Positions 1 through 9,586 of a stretch of DNA of 64,000 nt are shown piece by piece. The stretch covers positions 124,001 to 188,000 of the forward strand of contig NZ_MLFP01000004.1 of the NCBI RefSeq assembly GCF_002095465.1, written 5' to 3'. The number at the start of each line of letters is the position of its first letter. Position 1 is the first letter of the stretch. The notes under the pieces were generated by a model. The model searched no databases, was not told the DNA's origin, and was given only the letters and a program-made list of their open reading frames with translations. The position numbers were made by a program, and so were the translations under genes. Source of the stretch: Pantoea rodasii (GTDB taxonomy: Bacteria > Pseudomonadota > Gammaproteobacteria > Enterobacterales > Enterobacteriaceae).

Positions 1-3000
1 ATGGTGGCACTGGGATTGCGGTGAACAGCAGCGGCAGCACAGCCAACACCACGGCCAACAACAGTGGCAATATCAATGTCAATGGCGGCAGTACCACCCG
101 CCGCAGCCGGGGAGTCAGCGCCAGCGGCAGTCGGGCAATCGCCAACCTCAACAGCGGAACCTTGAATCTTAACGGCACTGGCGCAATTGGCGCAGAGGCA
201 ATCAACGGCGCACGGGTGAATATCGCCACCGGCTCCACGCCGATATTTAATAACAGCGATCAGATTGCTTATCACGCGGCAGGCAGCGGCTCACGCATCA
301 TCTCGGCCGCCAACGCGCTGGACGTGAATACACTCAATTCAACCGGATACCGCATCGATGATGGCGCCGCACTGAGCTTCAGCAACCCGACGGCGCTGAC
401 CACCAGCGGCATCAACAGCACCGGCGTTATTGTCTCTGGCAACGGCAGCACGCTGAACACGGCTAACGCCAGCTTCACCGCCAGCGGTCAGGGCAGCACG
501 GCGATTCGTACCGAAGGCGGCGCGGTGACCACGCTTGATAGCGGCAGCAGCATTAATGTGAGCGGCAATAGCGCTATCGGCGTGCTGGTCAATAATCTGC
601 GCAGCGATCTCAGCAATGCGCTGGATGGCACGTCAGCAGCGACTATCGTCACCAGCAATGCCAACCTCAGCGGCGCAGGCACAAACGCCATCGGCTTTGA
701 TGTCACCAACGGCGCCACGCTGGTTAACAACGGAGCGGTGGATCTCACCGGCAGCAACACGATCGGCATTCGCTCACGCGCAGGCAGTACGCTGACCAAC
801 AACGGCACGGTGAATGTGGCGAACGGCACCGGGCTGGATGTGTCCGGCAGCGGCAGCACGCTGGCAAGAGGCGGCGCTATCAATGTGGATAACGGCGTGG
901 CAGGCGTGCGTATCAGTAATGGCGCACAGCTGGCACTGACCGGCAGCGATACGGTGATCACCACGCGCGGCACGGCGCACGGCATCCTGGTCGATAACGG
1001 CGCGAGTGCGCTCAGCGCCAGCGATGCCACGGTGAATGTGCTGGGCAGCGGCAACGGCATCGAAAACCGCGCCGAACTCAGCAATGTGAGCCTGAACAAT
1101 CTCACGATCAACGTGGCGAATGGCAACGGGATCCGCACTGCGGTGCCGTTTGATCCCGCCTCAACGGTAACAACCCATGTGACCGGCAGCGGCACCGGCC
1201 TGAACATCGCCAATGAAGATGGATCGACCACCAGCGGCGATTTAACGCTGGGCTCGGGCTATCAATTCAATGTCACCGGCGCGGGCGGCAGCGGTATTCG
1301 CGCCAACACCACCGGCAATGTCACCACCGCCGCAGATGTCACGATCGACAATCCGGCAGGTGGATCGGCCCTGATCTCCAGCACGGCGGGCACCATCGTC
1401 AACACCGGAACGTTCACCTCGAACAGCCTGATCGCGCCGGTGGTGGATTTGCGTGGGGGTAAAACCATCTTCGAAAACCTCGGCAACATCATCACCGCCA
1501 ATCCGCAAACCGTGGCGGTGGCAGGCAGCAATGCCAATGATGAAATCCTGCTGACCGAAGGCGATGTACGCGGCGATATCAATCCCGGCGGCGGGGCGGA
1601 TGTGTTCCGCTGGACGGGCGGTACGCTTAACGGCAGCCTGACGATGGGCAATGACGCTAACAACAGCGCGGAGGTCAGCAATGTGGATCTCGGCACCACC
1701 TATCACCTCACCAGCGGCAGCGGAACCGGTAACACCCTAACCTTTAACCAGATCGATTCGCGTGGCGGGAGCTTGAGCGCAGATGACCTTAACAAAGGGG
1801 TTAACCTCGGCAGCGGCTGGAGCACCATCAACTTTGCCGATACGCAATGGACGTTGACCGACAACCTCAAACTGGCGCACAGCACCATTAATGTGGATGC
1901 GGATTCCACGTTATACGCGGGCAACAATGTGCATCCGACGTTAGCAGGCGGCACGGCGGATTCACTGACGGTGAACAACGCCGGTCTTCTCGATCTGACC
2001 AACGGCGCGGGCTCGCCGGGCAACACGTTAAATATCGATGGTTCGCTGGCCTCCAGCGGCGGCCAACTCAATCTGATCACCGACCTTAACGAAGGCGGCG
2101 CGCTGAACAATCAGTTCACCGACCATCTCAACGTCACCGGCAATGCCACGGGCACCACGCTGGTGAACGTCAAACTGACCGACAGCAGCACCGGCGCGTT
2201 AACCGACCTCAACCGCAACGGCGGCATCGAGGGCAACGAGGGGATTTCGCTGGTACAGGTCGCGGGCAACGCCGGTCCCAACAGCTTTGCCCTTAAAGAC
2301 GGCTATCTCGGCGCAGGGCCCTGGCAATACCGGCTCTACTCCTTCGCACCGGGCAGTACCGATCCTGGCCAGCGTTTGGTCAGTGGCAGTGGCAACAATT
2401 ACTGGGATTACCGGCTGGCGAATTATTACGTTTGTGAAGATGGCGCCAGCTGCCCATCGACCTTTATCACCGATGCGTTTGGCAGCGGGAGAAGCTACGA
2501 TGCGCGTCCCGCCGTGGTGCCGCAGGTGCCTTCCTATATCTCCGCACCGGTTGGCCTTGCCTATTACACCTCGGCGATTATCGACGATCTGCATAAGCGT
2601 CTCGGTGAACTGCGCCATGAGCAAACCCGGCCGGAAGGCGAGGGCGGCGAGATGTTCCTGCGCTACATCGGTTCCAACCTGAAATACAAAAGCGACCAGA
2701 GCTTCCGCGATTACGGTTACGACTTTGATCTGGATTACAGCGCGGTGCAGGTGGGCGGCAACGTTCTGCGTCTGGACGGGGACAAAGACAGCCTGCGCGG
2801 TGGCTTAGCTTACACGCGTGGTAACACGCGCATCCGTCCGGATGCCGCCGATGGTTACAGCAGCACCACCTTCGACAGCGATAGCCTGGCCTTTACGGCA
2901 CCTGGCAGCGGCAGAACGGATTCTATCTGGATGGTGTGCTGTCGTTCGACTGGCATCGCGGTGAAACCGACATTGCACGGCAAAAGCAGGAGGCCAGGCT

Positions 3001-3484
3001 GAAAGGTCACGGCTGGACCGCCTCGCTGGAGAGCGGCTATCCGTTTGATCTCGGCGATGGTTATAAGCTGGAGCCGCAGGCGCAGCTGATGTACATGAAG
3101 CTGAACATGAACGACTTCACCGATGAAGACGGTAACAAGGTGCGTTACGGCGATTACAACCAGACCATTGGACGTTTGGGCGCACGTCTTGATCGCACCT
3201 GGACGGATGACAGCAATCGCCAATATACCCCTTACCTGCGCGCCAACTACTACAAAGGCTGGGGCGGCACGGCGGACACTAACATCTCTTCGGTGGAAAA
3301 TCCTGCACTGAGCGCCACCTTCACCAGCGGGCACTTTGGGCAAATGTGGGAAGTGGGCGCAGGCGGCACCGCCACGCTGCAAAAGGATGTCTCACTGTAT
3401 GCAGAGGCCGATTACCGCAGAGAGATCGGCAGCAACGGCGCTAAAGGCTGGCGCTATAACGTTGGCGTCAGGTGGCAGTTTTAA
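1..3484 (+). pseudogene. Autotransporter (type Va) outer-membrane protein, 5' end outside the window, frameshifted in the beta-barrel
   Basis: The open frame already runs at base 3, upstream of the first possible GTG (21), so the signal peptide and true start lie left of the window. The first ~820 codons are Gly/Ser/Asn/Thr-rich imperfect repeats with recurring N-N-G/S-G patterns, as in beta-helical passenger domains. From about base 2560 the sequence changes to an autotransporter beta-barrel (YISAPVGLAYYTSAIIDDLH, then the barrel strands) that ends in YNVGVRWQF with the terminal Phe expected for outer-membrane insertion. The frame breaks near 2897: this frame runs out to a stop at 3002, while the barrel continues in another frame (open from 2936 or earlier) to 3484. 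Adding one G to the GG at 2897-2898 joins them as FTGTWQRQNGFYLDGVLSFD. Such proteins export an adhesin-like passenger to the cell surface. Subfamily and ligand cannot be told. If the deletion is real, the barrel is broken and the protein cannot be exported. Confidence 0.85.
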
Positions 3485-3597
3485 ATGAGGGTATTTCATA
3501 TACTCTAAATAAAATTTTATCGATCAATTTCTGCCATAAAAAACAGGGGTATTGTTCACCATGGCTTTAATTCAGGATAAAAATTAATTCTTAGTGC

Positions 3598-3625
3598 TAA
3601 AGCCTGCCTGCTCTGCTGCCGAAAA
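3598..3625 (+). promoter_or_regulatory. Candidate sigma28 (FliA) promoter of aer
   Basis: TAAA at 3598-3601 is followed after 16 bases by GCCGAAAA at 3618-3625. The FliA consensus is TAAA-N15-GCCGATAA, so the -10 matches 7 of 8 and the spacing is one longer than ideal. It lies 58 bases before the aer start, and E. coli aer is a FliA-dependent gene. Confidence 0.55.
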
Positions 3626-3682
3626 GGTAAAAAAGTGTAATTGATTTTTTCCTTTAGCCTGCATCTTGCAAGGACAACACAC

Positions 3683-5227
3683 ATGCGGAACAACCAGCCT
3701 ATTACTCAACGTGAGTTCATCTTTGACGATGACGCCACGCTGATGTCGACCACCGATCTCAACAGCCACATCACCTATGCCAACGACGCTTTTATCGAGG
3801 TCAGCGGCTTTGAGCCGGAGGAGGTTAACGGTCAACCGCATAACATGGTGCGTCACCCGGATATGCCGCCGGAAGCTTTTGCCGACATGTGGGCCACGCT
3901 GAAACAGGGCGAACCCTGGACTGCGCTAGTAAAAAACCGTCGTAAGAATGGTGATCACTATTGGGTGCGGGCCAATGCGATTCCGGTGGTGCGTGAAGGC
4001 AAGGTGCAGGGTTACATGTCGGTACGCACCAAGCCTTCCACCGAAGAAATCCGCCAGACTGAAGCGCTGTATCGAGATTTCCGCGAAGGGCGGGCCAAAG
4101 GCCGCCGTTTTCATAAAGGGCTGCTGGTCGGCACCGGCTGGCGTCGTCTCGGATCACTGTTAAAAATCATGCCGCTGCGCTGGCGTATTCGCTCTACTTT
4201 ACTGACCGTGCTGCCGCTCTCCGTTGTCGGCGTCTGGCTGCTGGGGATGGCACCGATGGCGCTGGGCGGATTTGCCGCAGGCATGGCAGGTTTGTTGCTG
4301 CTGGCGAGTCTGTGGCTGGAACAGCAAATCTCACGTCCGATGGAGCGTATCTGCCGTCAGGCATTGAGCGTCGCCACCGGTGCCAGCCATAAGGTGGAGC
4401 AGTTGGATCGCGTGGATGAGATCGGCATTACCCTGCGCGCCATCGGGCAACTTGGCCTGATGTTCCGCTGGCTGGTGGATGACGTCAGCGGCCAGGCAAT
4501 CAATGTACTCAGCGCCAGCGGTGCCATTGCGCGCAGCAACGATGAGCTGAGCCGCCGCACCGAGCAGGCCGCGGCCAACGTGCAGCAAACCGCCGCCACC
4601 ATGAATGAAATGACCGCGACGGTGAAAAGCAATACCGATACCGCTCATGAGGTGAACAAGCTGTCGGAGAACACCAGTCATGCGGCCCTGAAAGGCGGTG
4701 AAGTGATGCAGGAGATGGTGGGCATGATGGCGGAGATCGCCGACAGTTCGAAGCGCATCGCCAATATCACCAGCGTGATTGATGGCATCGCCTTCCAGAC
4801 CAACATTCTGGCACTGAACGCAGCGGTGGAAGCCGCGCGCGCCGGAGAACAGGGCAAAGGGTTTGCCGTGGTAGCCGGTGAGGTGCGCAGCCTGGCACAG
4901 CGCAGTGCCAAAGCGGCCAGTGAAATCAAAAACCTAGTGGAAACCAGCGCCAGCCGCGTGCAGTCGGGCAGCGATCACGCCGATGCCGCCGGACGTACCA
5001 TGCAGGAGATAGTTGATCAGGTGCAAAACGTCACGGCATTAATTGCCCAGATCAGTTCTGCCACCGCCGAGCAATCCATCGCGCTGAGCGAGGTCAGCAC
5101 CGCAGTTGAAGACCTCGACGATATTACCCATCGCAATGCTGCCCGCGTGGCGGAAAGCGCCGAAGCTTCAGGGCGCATGGCGCATCAGGCCAATCGCCTG
5201 GTGGAAGCGATCAGCGTATTCCGTTAG
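3683..5227 (+). CDS. aer: Aerotaxis receptor Aer (PAS-containing methyl-accepting chemotaxis protein)
   Basis: Senses redox/energy state through FAD bound to a cytosolic PAS domain and signals to CheA/CheW. The 514-residue protein has the Aer layout: N-terminal PAS domain (about residues 15-115, with [13 protein letters not shown] and [17 protein letters not shown] as in E. coli Aer), a linker, a hydrophobic membrane hairpin at about 170-215, a HAMP-like stretch, and the MCP signalling domain whose hairpin tip reads [20 protein letters not shown]. It has no periplasmic ligand domain and no C-terminal NWETF-type tether. ATG 3683 is chosen because AAGGA sits 8 bases upstream and the product aligns with Aer from its first residues; an upstream in-frame start at 3641 lacks a ribosome site. 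A FliA-like promoter precedes it. Its stop overlaps the stop of the convergent AraC gene. Confidence 0.93.
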   Translation: MRNNQPITQREFIFDDDATLMSTTDLNSHITYANDAFIEVSGFEPEEVNGQPHNMVRHPDMPPEAFADMWATLKQGEPWTALVKNRRKNGDHYWVRANAIPVVREGKVQGYMSVRTKPSTEEIRQTEALYRDFREGRAKGRRFHKGLLVGTGWRRLGSLLKIMPLRWRIRSTLLTVLPLSVVGVWLLGMAPMALGGFAAGMAGLLLLASLWLEQQISRPMERICRQALSVATGASHKVEQLDRVDEIGITLRAIGQLGLMFRWLVDDVSGQAINVLSASGAIARSNDELSRRTEQAAANVQQTAATMNEMTATVKSNTDTAHEVNKLSENTSHAALKGGEVMQEMVGMMAEIADSSKRIANITSVIDGIAFQTNILALNAAVEAARAGEQGKGFAVVAGEVRSLAQRSAKAASEIKNLVETSASRVQSGSDHADAAGRTMQEIVDQVQNVTALIAQISSATAEQSIALSEVSTAVEDLDDITHRNAARVAESAEASGRMAHQANRLVEAISVFR

Positions 5228-6174
5228 AGGATTTCTCGTGCCGCCCGCAACGCGCCGGGCGGCGTGCCGACAATCCGTTTAAACGCCCGGCTAAAGGCGG
5301 CCAGCGAACCGTAACCAAGGTGGAAGGCGACGCTTTCTACTGCTTCACCCTCATTGACGATACGTTCTACCGCCAGTCGCATGCGCAATTCGGTGAGGTA
5401 GCGCAGCGGCGTCATGCCGGTGGCCGTTTGAAAACGGGCGGCAAACACCGATCGTGAACTGCCTGATTCGCGTGCCAGACGTTCTACCGTCCAGTTTTCT
5501 CCCGGGGCACGATGCATCGCCGCCATCGCCTGGCTAAGGCGTGGATCGCGCAGCGCCTGCACCAACCCACTGCCTTTGCCGCAGCCGTTCTCCACCCAGC
5601 CGCGCACAATCTGCGCCGCCACCACATCCGCCAGTCGGGAGAGAATCCCGGCGAAACCGGCTTTGCGGTCGCGGGTTTCGCGCTCCATCGCATCGAGAAT
5701 CGGTTGGATTTCCGGGTATTGTGCCAGCAGGGTGCTCACCAGCATCACGTCCGGCATGGTGTGCACCAGCGGTTGCATGCCGCCGAGTTCGAAGGCCATG
5801 CAGGCGCTGAATAGGATCACATCGCTGTCGTCCGGGCAATCTTCGTTGCTGTCACCAATGGCGCAGACGCTGCCGCAGATTGGCTTGCTGTTGAAGGTGC
5901 CGATCGGTTCGCAGATAGCATCTTCGCTGGAGATCAGCGCGTGTGCTTTCCCGTGCGGGATCAATAGCGCATCGCCCGCTTGCAGTGGGTAGATCACCCC
6001 GGAAGCGGAGCGGATCAGCAGCGATCCGCGGCCGACAAAGTGCAACTGTGCTCTGCCTGGCGCGTCATCGTATTGCAAACCAAAAGGGGTATGTAAGGCG
6101 ATACGCTGATATTTCACGCCATACAGGCGCATGCCCATCAGCAGTTCACTGGTCAGATCTTCATAGCGGCTCAT
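5224..6174 (-). CDS. AraC-family transcriptional regulator with N-terminal cupin domain
   Basis: A 316-residue regulator. The N-terminal half is a cupin-like sensor ([37 protein letters not shown]), of the type called AraC cupin/Cupin_6. The C-terminal ~100 residues are two helix-turn-helix motifs: [19 protein letters not shown] and [20 protein letters not shown], followed by GTPPGALR. It is divergent from the MFS exporter at 6278 with 103 bases between the starts, the usual arrangement for a regulator controlling an efflux pump; that link is inferred. The gene converges on aer and the two stop codons overlap (TAA 5226-5224 against TAG 5225-5227), leaving no room for a terminator between them. 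The effector is unknown. Confidence 0.88.
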   Translation of the reverse strand: MSRYEDLTSELLMGMRLYGVKYQRIALHTPFGLQYDDAPGRAQLHFVGRGSLLIRSASGVIYPLQAGDALLIPHGKAHALISSEDAICEPIGTFNSKPICGSVCAIGDSNEDCPDDSDVILFSACMAFELGGMQPLVHTMPDVMLVSTLLAQYPEIQPILDAMERETRDRKAGFAGILSRLADVVAAQIVRGWVENGCGKGSGLVQALRDPRLSQAMAAMHRAPGENWTVERLARESGSSRSVFAARFQTATGMTPLRYLTELRMRLAVERIVNEGEAVESVAFHLGYGSLAAFSRAFKRIVGTPPGALRAAREIL

Positions 6175-6277
6175 ACGAATCCAGACGAATAATCAAAAAA
6201 CAAAGTTTTTGTATCATAGATCGTCTTGCATTGTCTCACTATGCTTACAACCTGAATTTTTGTGATGGGGATCACAG

Positions 6278-7464
6278 ATGAGTCTGGATACTGAAGTAGT
6301 CGAAACAAGTATAGCGGTGGATAAACCCGCATGGGGCGCGGTGTTTGCCATGGCGTTTGGCGTGTTCGGCCTGATTACCGCCGAATTTCTGCCGGTGAGC
6401 TTGCTGACACCGATTGCCGACTCGCTGCAGGTGAGTGAAGGGCAAGCGGGCCAAACGGTGACCGTGACTGCGCTGGTGGCGCTGCTGACCAGTCTGGTGG
6501 TCGGTAACCTTACGCGTCGTCTCGATCGTCGCATGGTGATGCTGGCCTTCACGCTGTTGCTGATTGCCTCGGCGCTGCTGGTGGCGTTTGCAGAAACCTG
6601 CCGATGATCCTGCTGGCGCGCGTGCTGCTTGGCATGGCGATTGGCGGATTCTGGACGCTCTCCACGGCGATTACCATGCGGCTGGTGCCCAGCGATCAGG
6701 TGCCGAAGGCACTGTCGATTGTGTTCAGCGGCATTTCACTGGCGACCATTATTGCCGCACCGCTGGGCAGTTATCTCGGCGACATCATTGGCTGGCGTAA
6801 CATCTTCCTGCTGACCGGTGTATTGGGCGTGCTGGCGCTTTTCTGGCAGTTCTTCACCTTGCCTGCGATGCCGCCAGAGAATAAAGCTCGCAACGGCGGC
6901 GTGTTGGATCTGCTGCGTAACGGCCTGATGCGCTGGGGCATGCTGGCGGTGATCATGATGTTCACCGGACACTTTGCCTTCTTTACCTATCTGCGTCCGT
7001 TCCTGGAAAGCAGCGCGCAGCTCAATATCAGTCAGCTGTCGCTGGTGCTGCTGGCGTTTGGCGTGGCGAACTTCTTCGGTACCTCGCTGGCAGGATTCCT
7101 GGTGACGCGCAGCGTGTCTCTGACGCTGACCGGTATGGCGTTGGTGATGAGCGTGACGGCGGTGGTGTTGGTGAGTTTTGGCAATCTGCCGTGGGTGGTG
7201 GGTGCGGGCGTCGCCATGTGGGGCCTGGCGTTCGGCTCAATGCCGACCGGCTGGTCAACGTGGATCTCCCGTGCGGTACCGGATGATGCCGAATCCGGCG
7301 GCGGTTTGCTGGTGGCGACCATTCAGCTGGCGATCACTGCGGGTGCGGCGGCAGGTGGCTGGATGTTTGATCTCAACGGCGCGGGCGGCGTGTTCCTCGC
7401 CAGCGGCGTGCTGATGCTGCTGGCGGCCATTACTATTTTCACCCGCGTTCGGCATCACGGATAA
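6278..7464 (+). pseudogene. MFS exporter, NepI-like (DHA1 family), frameshifted
   Basis: The two parts 6278-6607 and 6604-7464 together give one 12-helix major facilitator closely resembling E. coli NepI (purine ribonucleoside exporter): the first has GLITAEFLPVSLLTPIADSL and the loop RRLDRRMVM, the second has GMAIGGFWTLSTAITMRLVP and GYL/GW motifs to the end. The frame is lost at 6597-6598, where ACCTG replaces the expected ACCCTG; adding one C gives AFAETLPMILLARVLLGMA and a 395-residue protein of normal length. Start ATG 6278 has GGGG about 8 bases upstream. It is divergent from an AraC regulator. Substrate is uncertain: NepI relatives include nucleoside, sugar and drug exporters. If the deletion is a sequencing artefact the gene is intact. 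Confidence 0.85.
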
Positions 7465-7989
7465 TTTACCTGCAGCGGCGGTGTGAAGTAACACGTGATC
7501 ACGCCGGCTGGGGCCGCTTTGGGACTGGCGTCCTCACGCCGCTCCGCGGTGCCCTCACGTCATTCGTCTGCCTGACGGAACGGCGGGGGATGGCACAATC
7601 CCTGTGCCGCCCCGCCTTTCGCCCGCATCCTGCGGGCTATCCTGGCAGACTCATTCTGTTCGGCGCTGCGGATTGCCCGTCCCAAAGCGGCCCCAGCCCG
7701 CTCCTGAACATTTGTGCGTATTGTTATCAATCCGTTTGAAATGCCTGGATCAAGCCATGAACGGCGACAGATTGAAAAGCAGATGTTCCAGACATAAATC
7801 CTGCACCACAATCAAAACCCAGTTTTTTAACCCTTTGCACACAGGTTAATCCAAATGTGCTCTTTATGTTCAAATTAATCGAACAACTACGGCAAATCTC
7901 TCTGCTTTTTGTGATCGATTTCACGCCTATTATTTATCTCAACAAGGCGATGACGCCTTATCCGATAAAAAATCATTGAGGAATTGACC
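7465..7989. repeat. Gene-free stretch holding a ~200-bp inverted-repeat element
   Basis: No convincing gene. A perfect 20-bp inverted repeat, GGCTGGGGCCGCTTTGGGAC at 7506-7525 and its complement at 7679-7698, bounds a 153-base centre and extends to about 24-27 bp with single mismatches (7503-7701). The centre has smaller hairpins, for example GCCCGCATCCTGCGGGC at 7621-7637. The right part from about 7720 is AT-rich and should hold the promoter of the DUF1471 gene. The arrangement looks like a small structured intergenic repeat; I do not know its name. Confidence 0.6.
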
Positions 7990-8199
7990 ATGAAATCTAT
8001 CAAAACTTTTGCTGCTGTTATCGCTCTCTCTGCTCTGCCATTCGCAAGCTTTGCGCAAAGCGTCACCGCATGTGCTTCAACGCTGGATGGTGCAGAAGCG
8101 CAAATCGCTGCTCAGGCGCACAAAGCTGGTGCTTCCTATAAAGTGACTGAAGCCAACTTCAACAACGGCGTGCACATGACTGCCGAGTTGACTAAATAA
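7990..8199 (+). CDS. Small secreted DUF1471 protein (YdgH/BhsA/McbA family)
   Basis: A 69-residue periplasmic peptide. MKSIKTFAAVIALSALPFASFAQS is a standard Sec signal with cleavage after AFA/AQ (about residue 22), leaving a ~47-residue mature domain ending EANFNNGVHMTAELTK, which matches the DUF1471 pattern of BhsA, McbA and YhcN. In this family members are linked to stress responses and biofilm behaviour; the role of this paralogue is not known. ATG 7990 is preferred over the in-frame TTG at 7984 because GAGGAA lies 8 bases upstream. It stands alone, with a hairpin just after the stop. Confidence 0.85.
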   Translation: MKSIKTFAAVIALSALPFASFAQSVTACASTLDGAEAQIAAQAHKAGASYKVTEANFNNGVHMTAELTK

Positions 8200-8223
8200 G
8201 TCTGCGTTAACGATCTGTGCTGA

Positions 8224-8245
8224 CAGGGTGCCTTAGGGCGCCCTG
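8224..8245 (+). terminator. Probable terminator after the DUF1471 gene
   Basis: CAGGGTGCC, loop TTAG, GGCGCCCTG: nine pairs including one G-T, 24 bases after the stop. The downstream T content is low (GCGGCGTTTG), so factor-independent strength is doubtful. Confidence 0.5.
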
Positions 8246-8414
8246 GCGGCGTTTGTAACTGCATAAAATTCTGTTACTTTCCTACCTAAATGATTACTAT
8301 TCTCAAAAACTAACATCCTTCGTCGGCTCGCCTCGGGCTGTCATTCTGAAATTGGTTGCATTGTCGGGCTTTCACTTCACTGCCATGAGGCGGTGGATTT
8401 GCTATGGAGAAGTT

Positions 8415-9464
8415 ATGAAAGCGATTAAAACAACATGGGCGTTGCGTCCATTGCTGCTGGCAACGGCGCTGTTATCTTCCTCTGCGGTACTGGCAGCGGA
8501 GTCTCAGCCGCTGAACCAGGTGATTTCCAAAGGTGCTTACGAACTGGCGTTCAGCAACAGCGATAACGCGCTGTTCCTCGCCACGGCGCAAAATGCCAGC
8601 ACCAAAGGCGGCACCGTTTATCGTCTCGATCCGCAGGATCTGTCGGTGAAGCAGACTATCAACACCGATCTGCCGACCTTTGGCGCTGCGATCAACCAGA
8701 AAACCAACACGCTGTTCTTCGGCAATACCCGTGATGCGGCGCTGACCTCGGTCGATGCCAGCAGCGGTAAAGTGCTGAACACGCTGGTGCTGGATGCGCG
8801 TCAGCGCAGCGAAAGCGTGCGTCCACTGCAGCCGCGTGAAGTGGCAGCGGATGCGGCAACCGATCGCGTGTATGTCACCGGCCTCGGTGAGCAGAGCGTG
8901 GTGTGGGTTGTGGATGGCAAAACCCTGAAGCTGGTTAGCACCGTGCCAAACACCGGTAAAATGGGCACCGGCCTGGCGATCGATTCTGCGGCGCAGAAAC
9001 TGTACGTGACCAACGCAGACGGCGAACTGGTAACCATCAATACTCGCCTGAACGCGATTGAAAAACGTCAGAAAATTGATGGCGACAAAGATCACTTCTT
9101 CCTGAACATTGCGCTGGATACTCAAGGACATCGCATCTTCCTGAGCGACTCTAAACAGCCTCAGGTGCTGGTGCTGGATTCCCGCACTCAGCAGGTGATT
9201 CACAAGATTGATGTGCCAGAATCTCTGGCGGTGCTGTTCAATGCCGATCGCAACGAGCTGTACGTGACCCATCGCAAAGCGGGTGAGATCAGCATCATTG
9301 ATGCCAGCACTTACAAAGTGAAGCGCACGGTGAAAGCACCGGGCCTGCCGAACAGCCTGGCGCTGTCAGCAGACGGTAAAGCGCTGTTTGTCAGCATTAA
9401 GCAGCCGGGCAGCCGTAAAGAGCCACCAAAAAATCCGGATAGCGTCCTGCGCATCGCGCTGTAA
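8415..9464 (+). CDS. yncE: YncE-family periplasmic beta-propeller protein
   Basis: A 349-residue exported protein similar along its whole length to E. coli YncE (353 aa), a seven-bladed beta-propeller that binds DNA in vitro and is iron/MarA-regulated in E. coli. Recognisable blocks are AVGKG-like ISKGAYELAFSNSDNALFLA, RSESVRPLQPREVAADAATD, NTGKMGTGLAIDSAAQKLYV, ESLAVLFNADRNELYVTHR and PNSLALSADGKALFVSIKQP, with the YVT(N)-type propeller repeats. The first ~31 residues form a Sec signal ending VLAAES. ATG 8415 has GGAGAAG 7 bases upstream, better than the in-frame ATG further 5'. Single gene, followed by a good hairpin terminator. Confidence 0.9.
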   Translation: MKAIKTTWALRPLLLATALLSSSAVLAAESQPLNQVISKGAYELAFSNSDNALFLATAQNASTKGGTVYRLDPQDLSVKQTINTDLPTFGAAINQKTNTLFFGNTRDAALTSVDASSGKVLNTLVLDARQRSESVRPLQPREVAADAATDRVYVTGLGEQSVVWVVDGKTLKLVSTVPNTGKMGTGLAIDSAAQKLYVTNADGELVTINTRLNAIEKRQKIDGDKDHFFLNIALDTQGHRIFLSDSKQPQVLVLDSRTQQVIHKIDVPESLAVLFNADRNELYVTHRKAGEISIIDASTYKVKRTVKAPGLPNSLALSADGKALFVSIKQPGSRKEPPKNPDSVLRIAL

Positions 9465-9484
9465 GCGGCAGTTATCTGAAACTC

Positions 9485-9507
9485 AAGGGCGGCGTGTGCC
9501 GCCCTTT
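9485..9507 (+). terminator. Terminator after yncE
   Basis: AAGGGCGGC, loop GTGT, GCCGCCCTT: nine perfect pairs followed by T and GCATTT. It lies 20 bases after the yncE stop. Confidence 0.65.
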
Positions 9508-9586
9508 GCATTTCCGCACTTTCCTTCCCCGATCCCCCCGCGATATACGCTACCTTTACCTCGACAACACCAATGGAGAGGAAGCA

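Noticed and set aside
488..1231. 247-codon open frame on the minus strand inside the autotransporter
   Set aside because: It mirrors the GC-rich repeat coding sequence, is low-complexity (Leu/Pro/Ser) and has no ribosome site or known family.
8472..9272. 266-codon open frame antisense to yncE
   Set aside because: The opposite strand encodes a clear YncE homologue over the same bases; the His/Arg/Gln-rich product is typical of a shadow frame.
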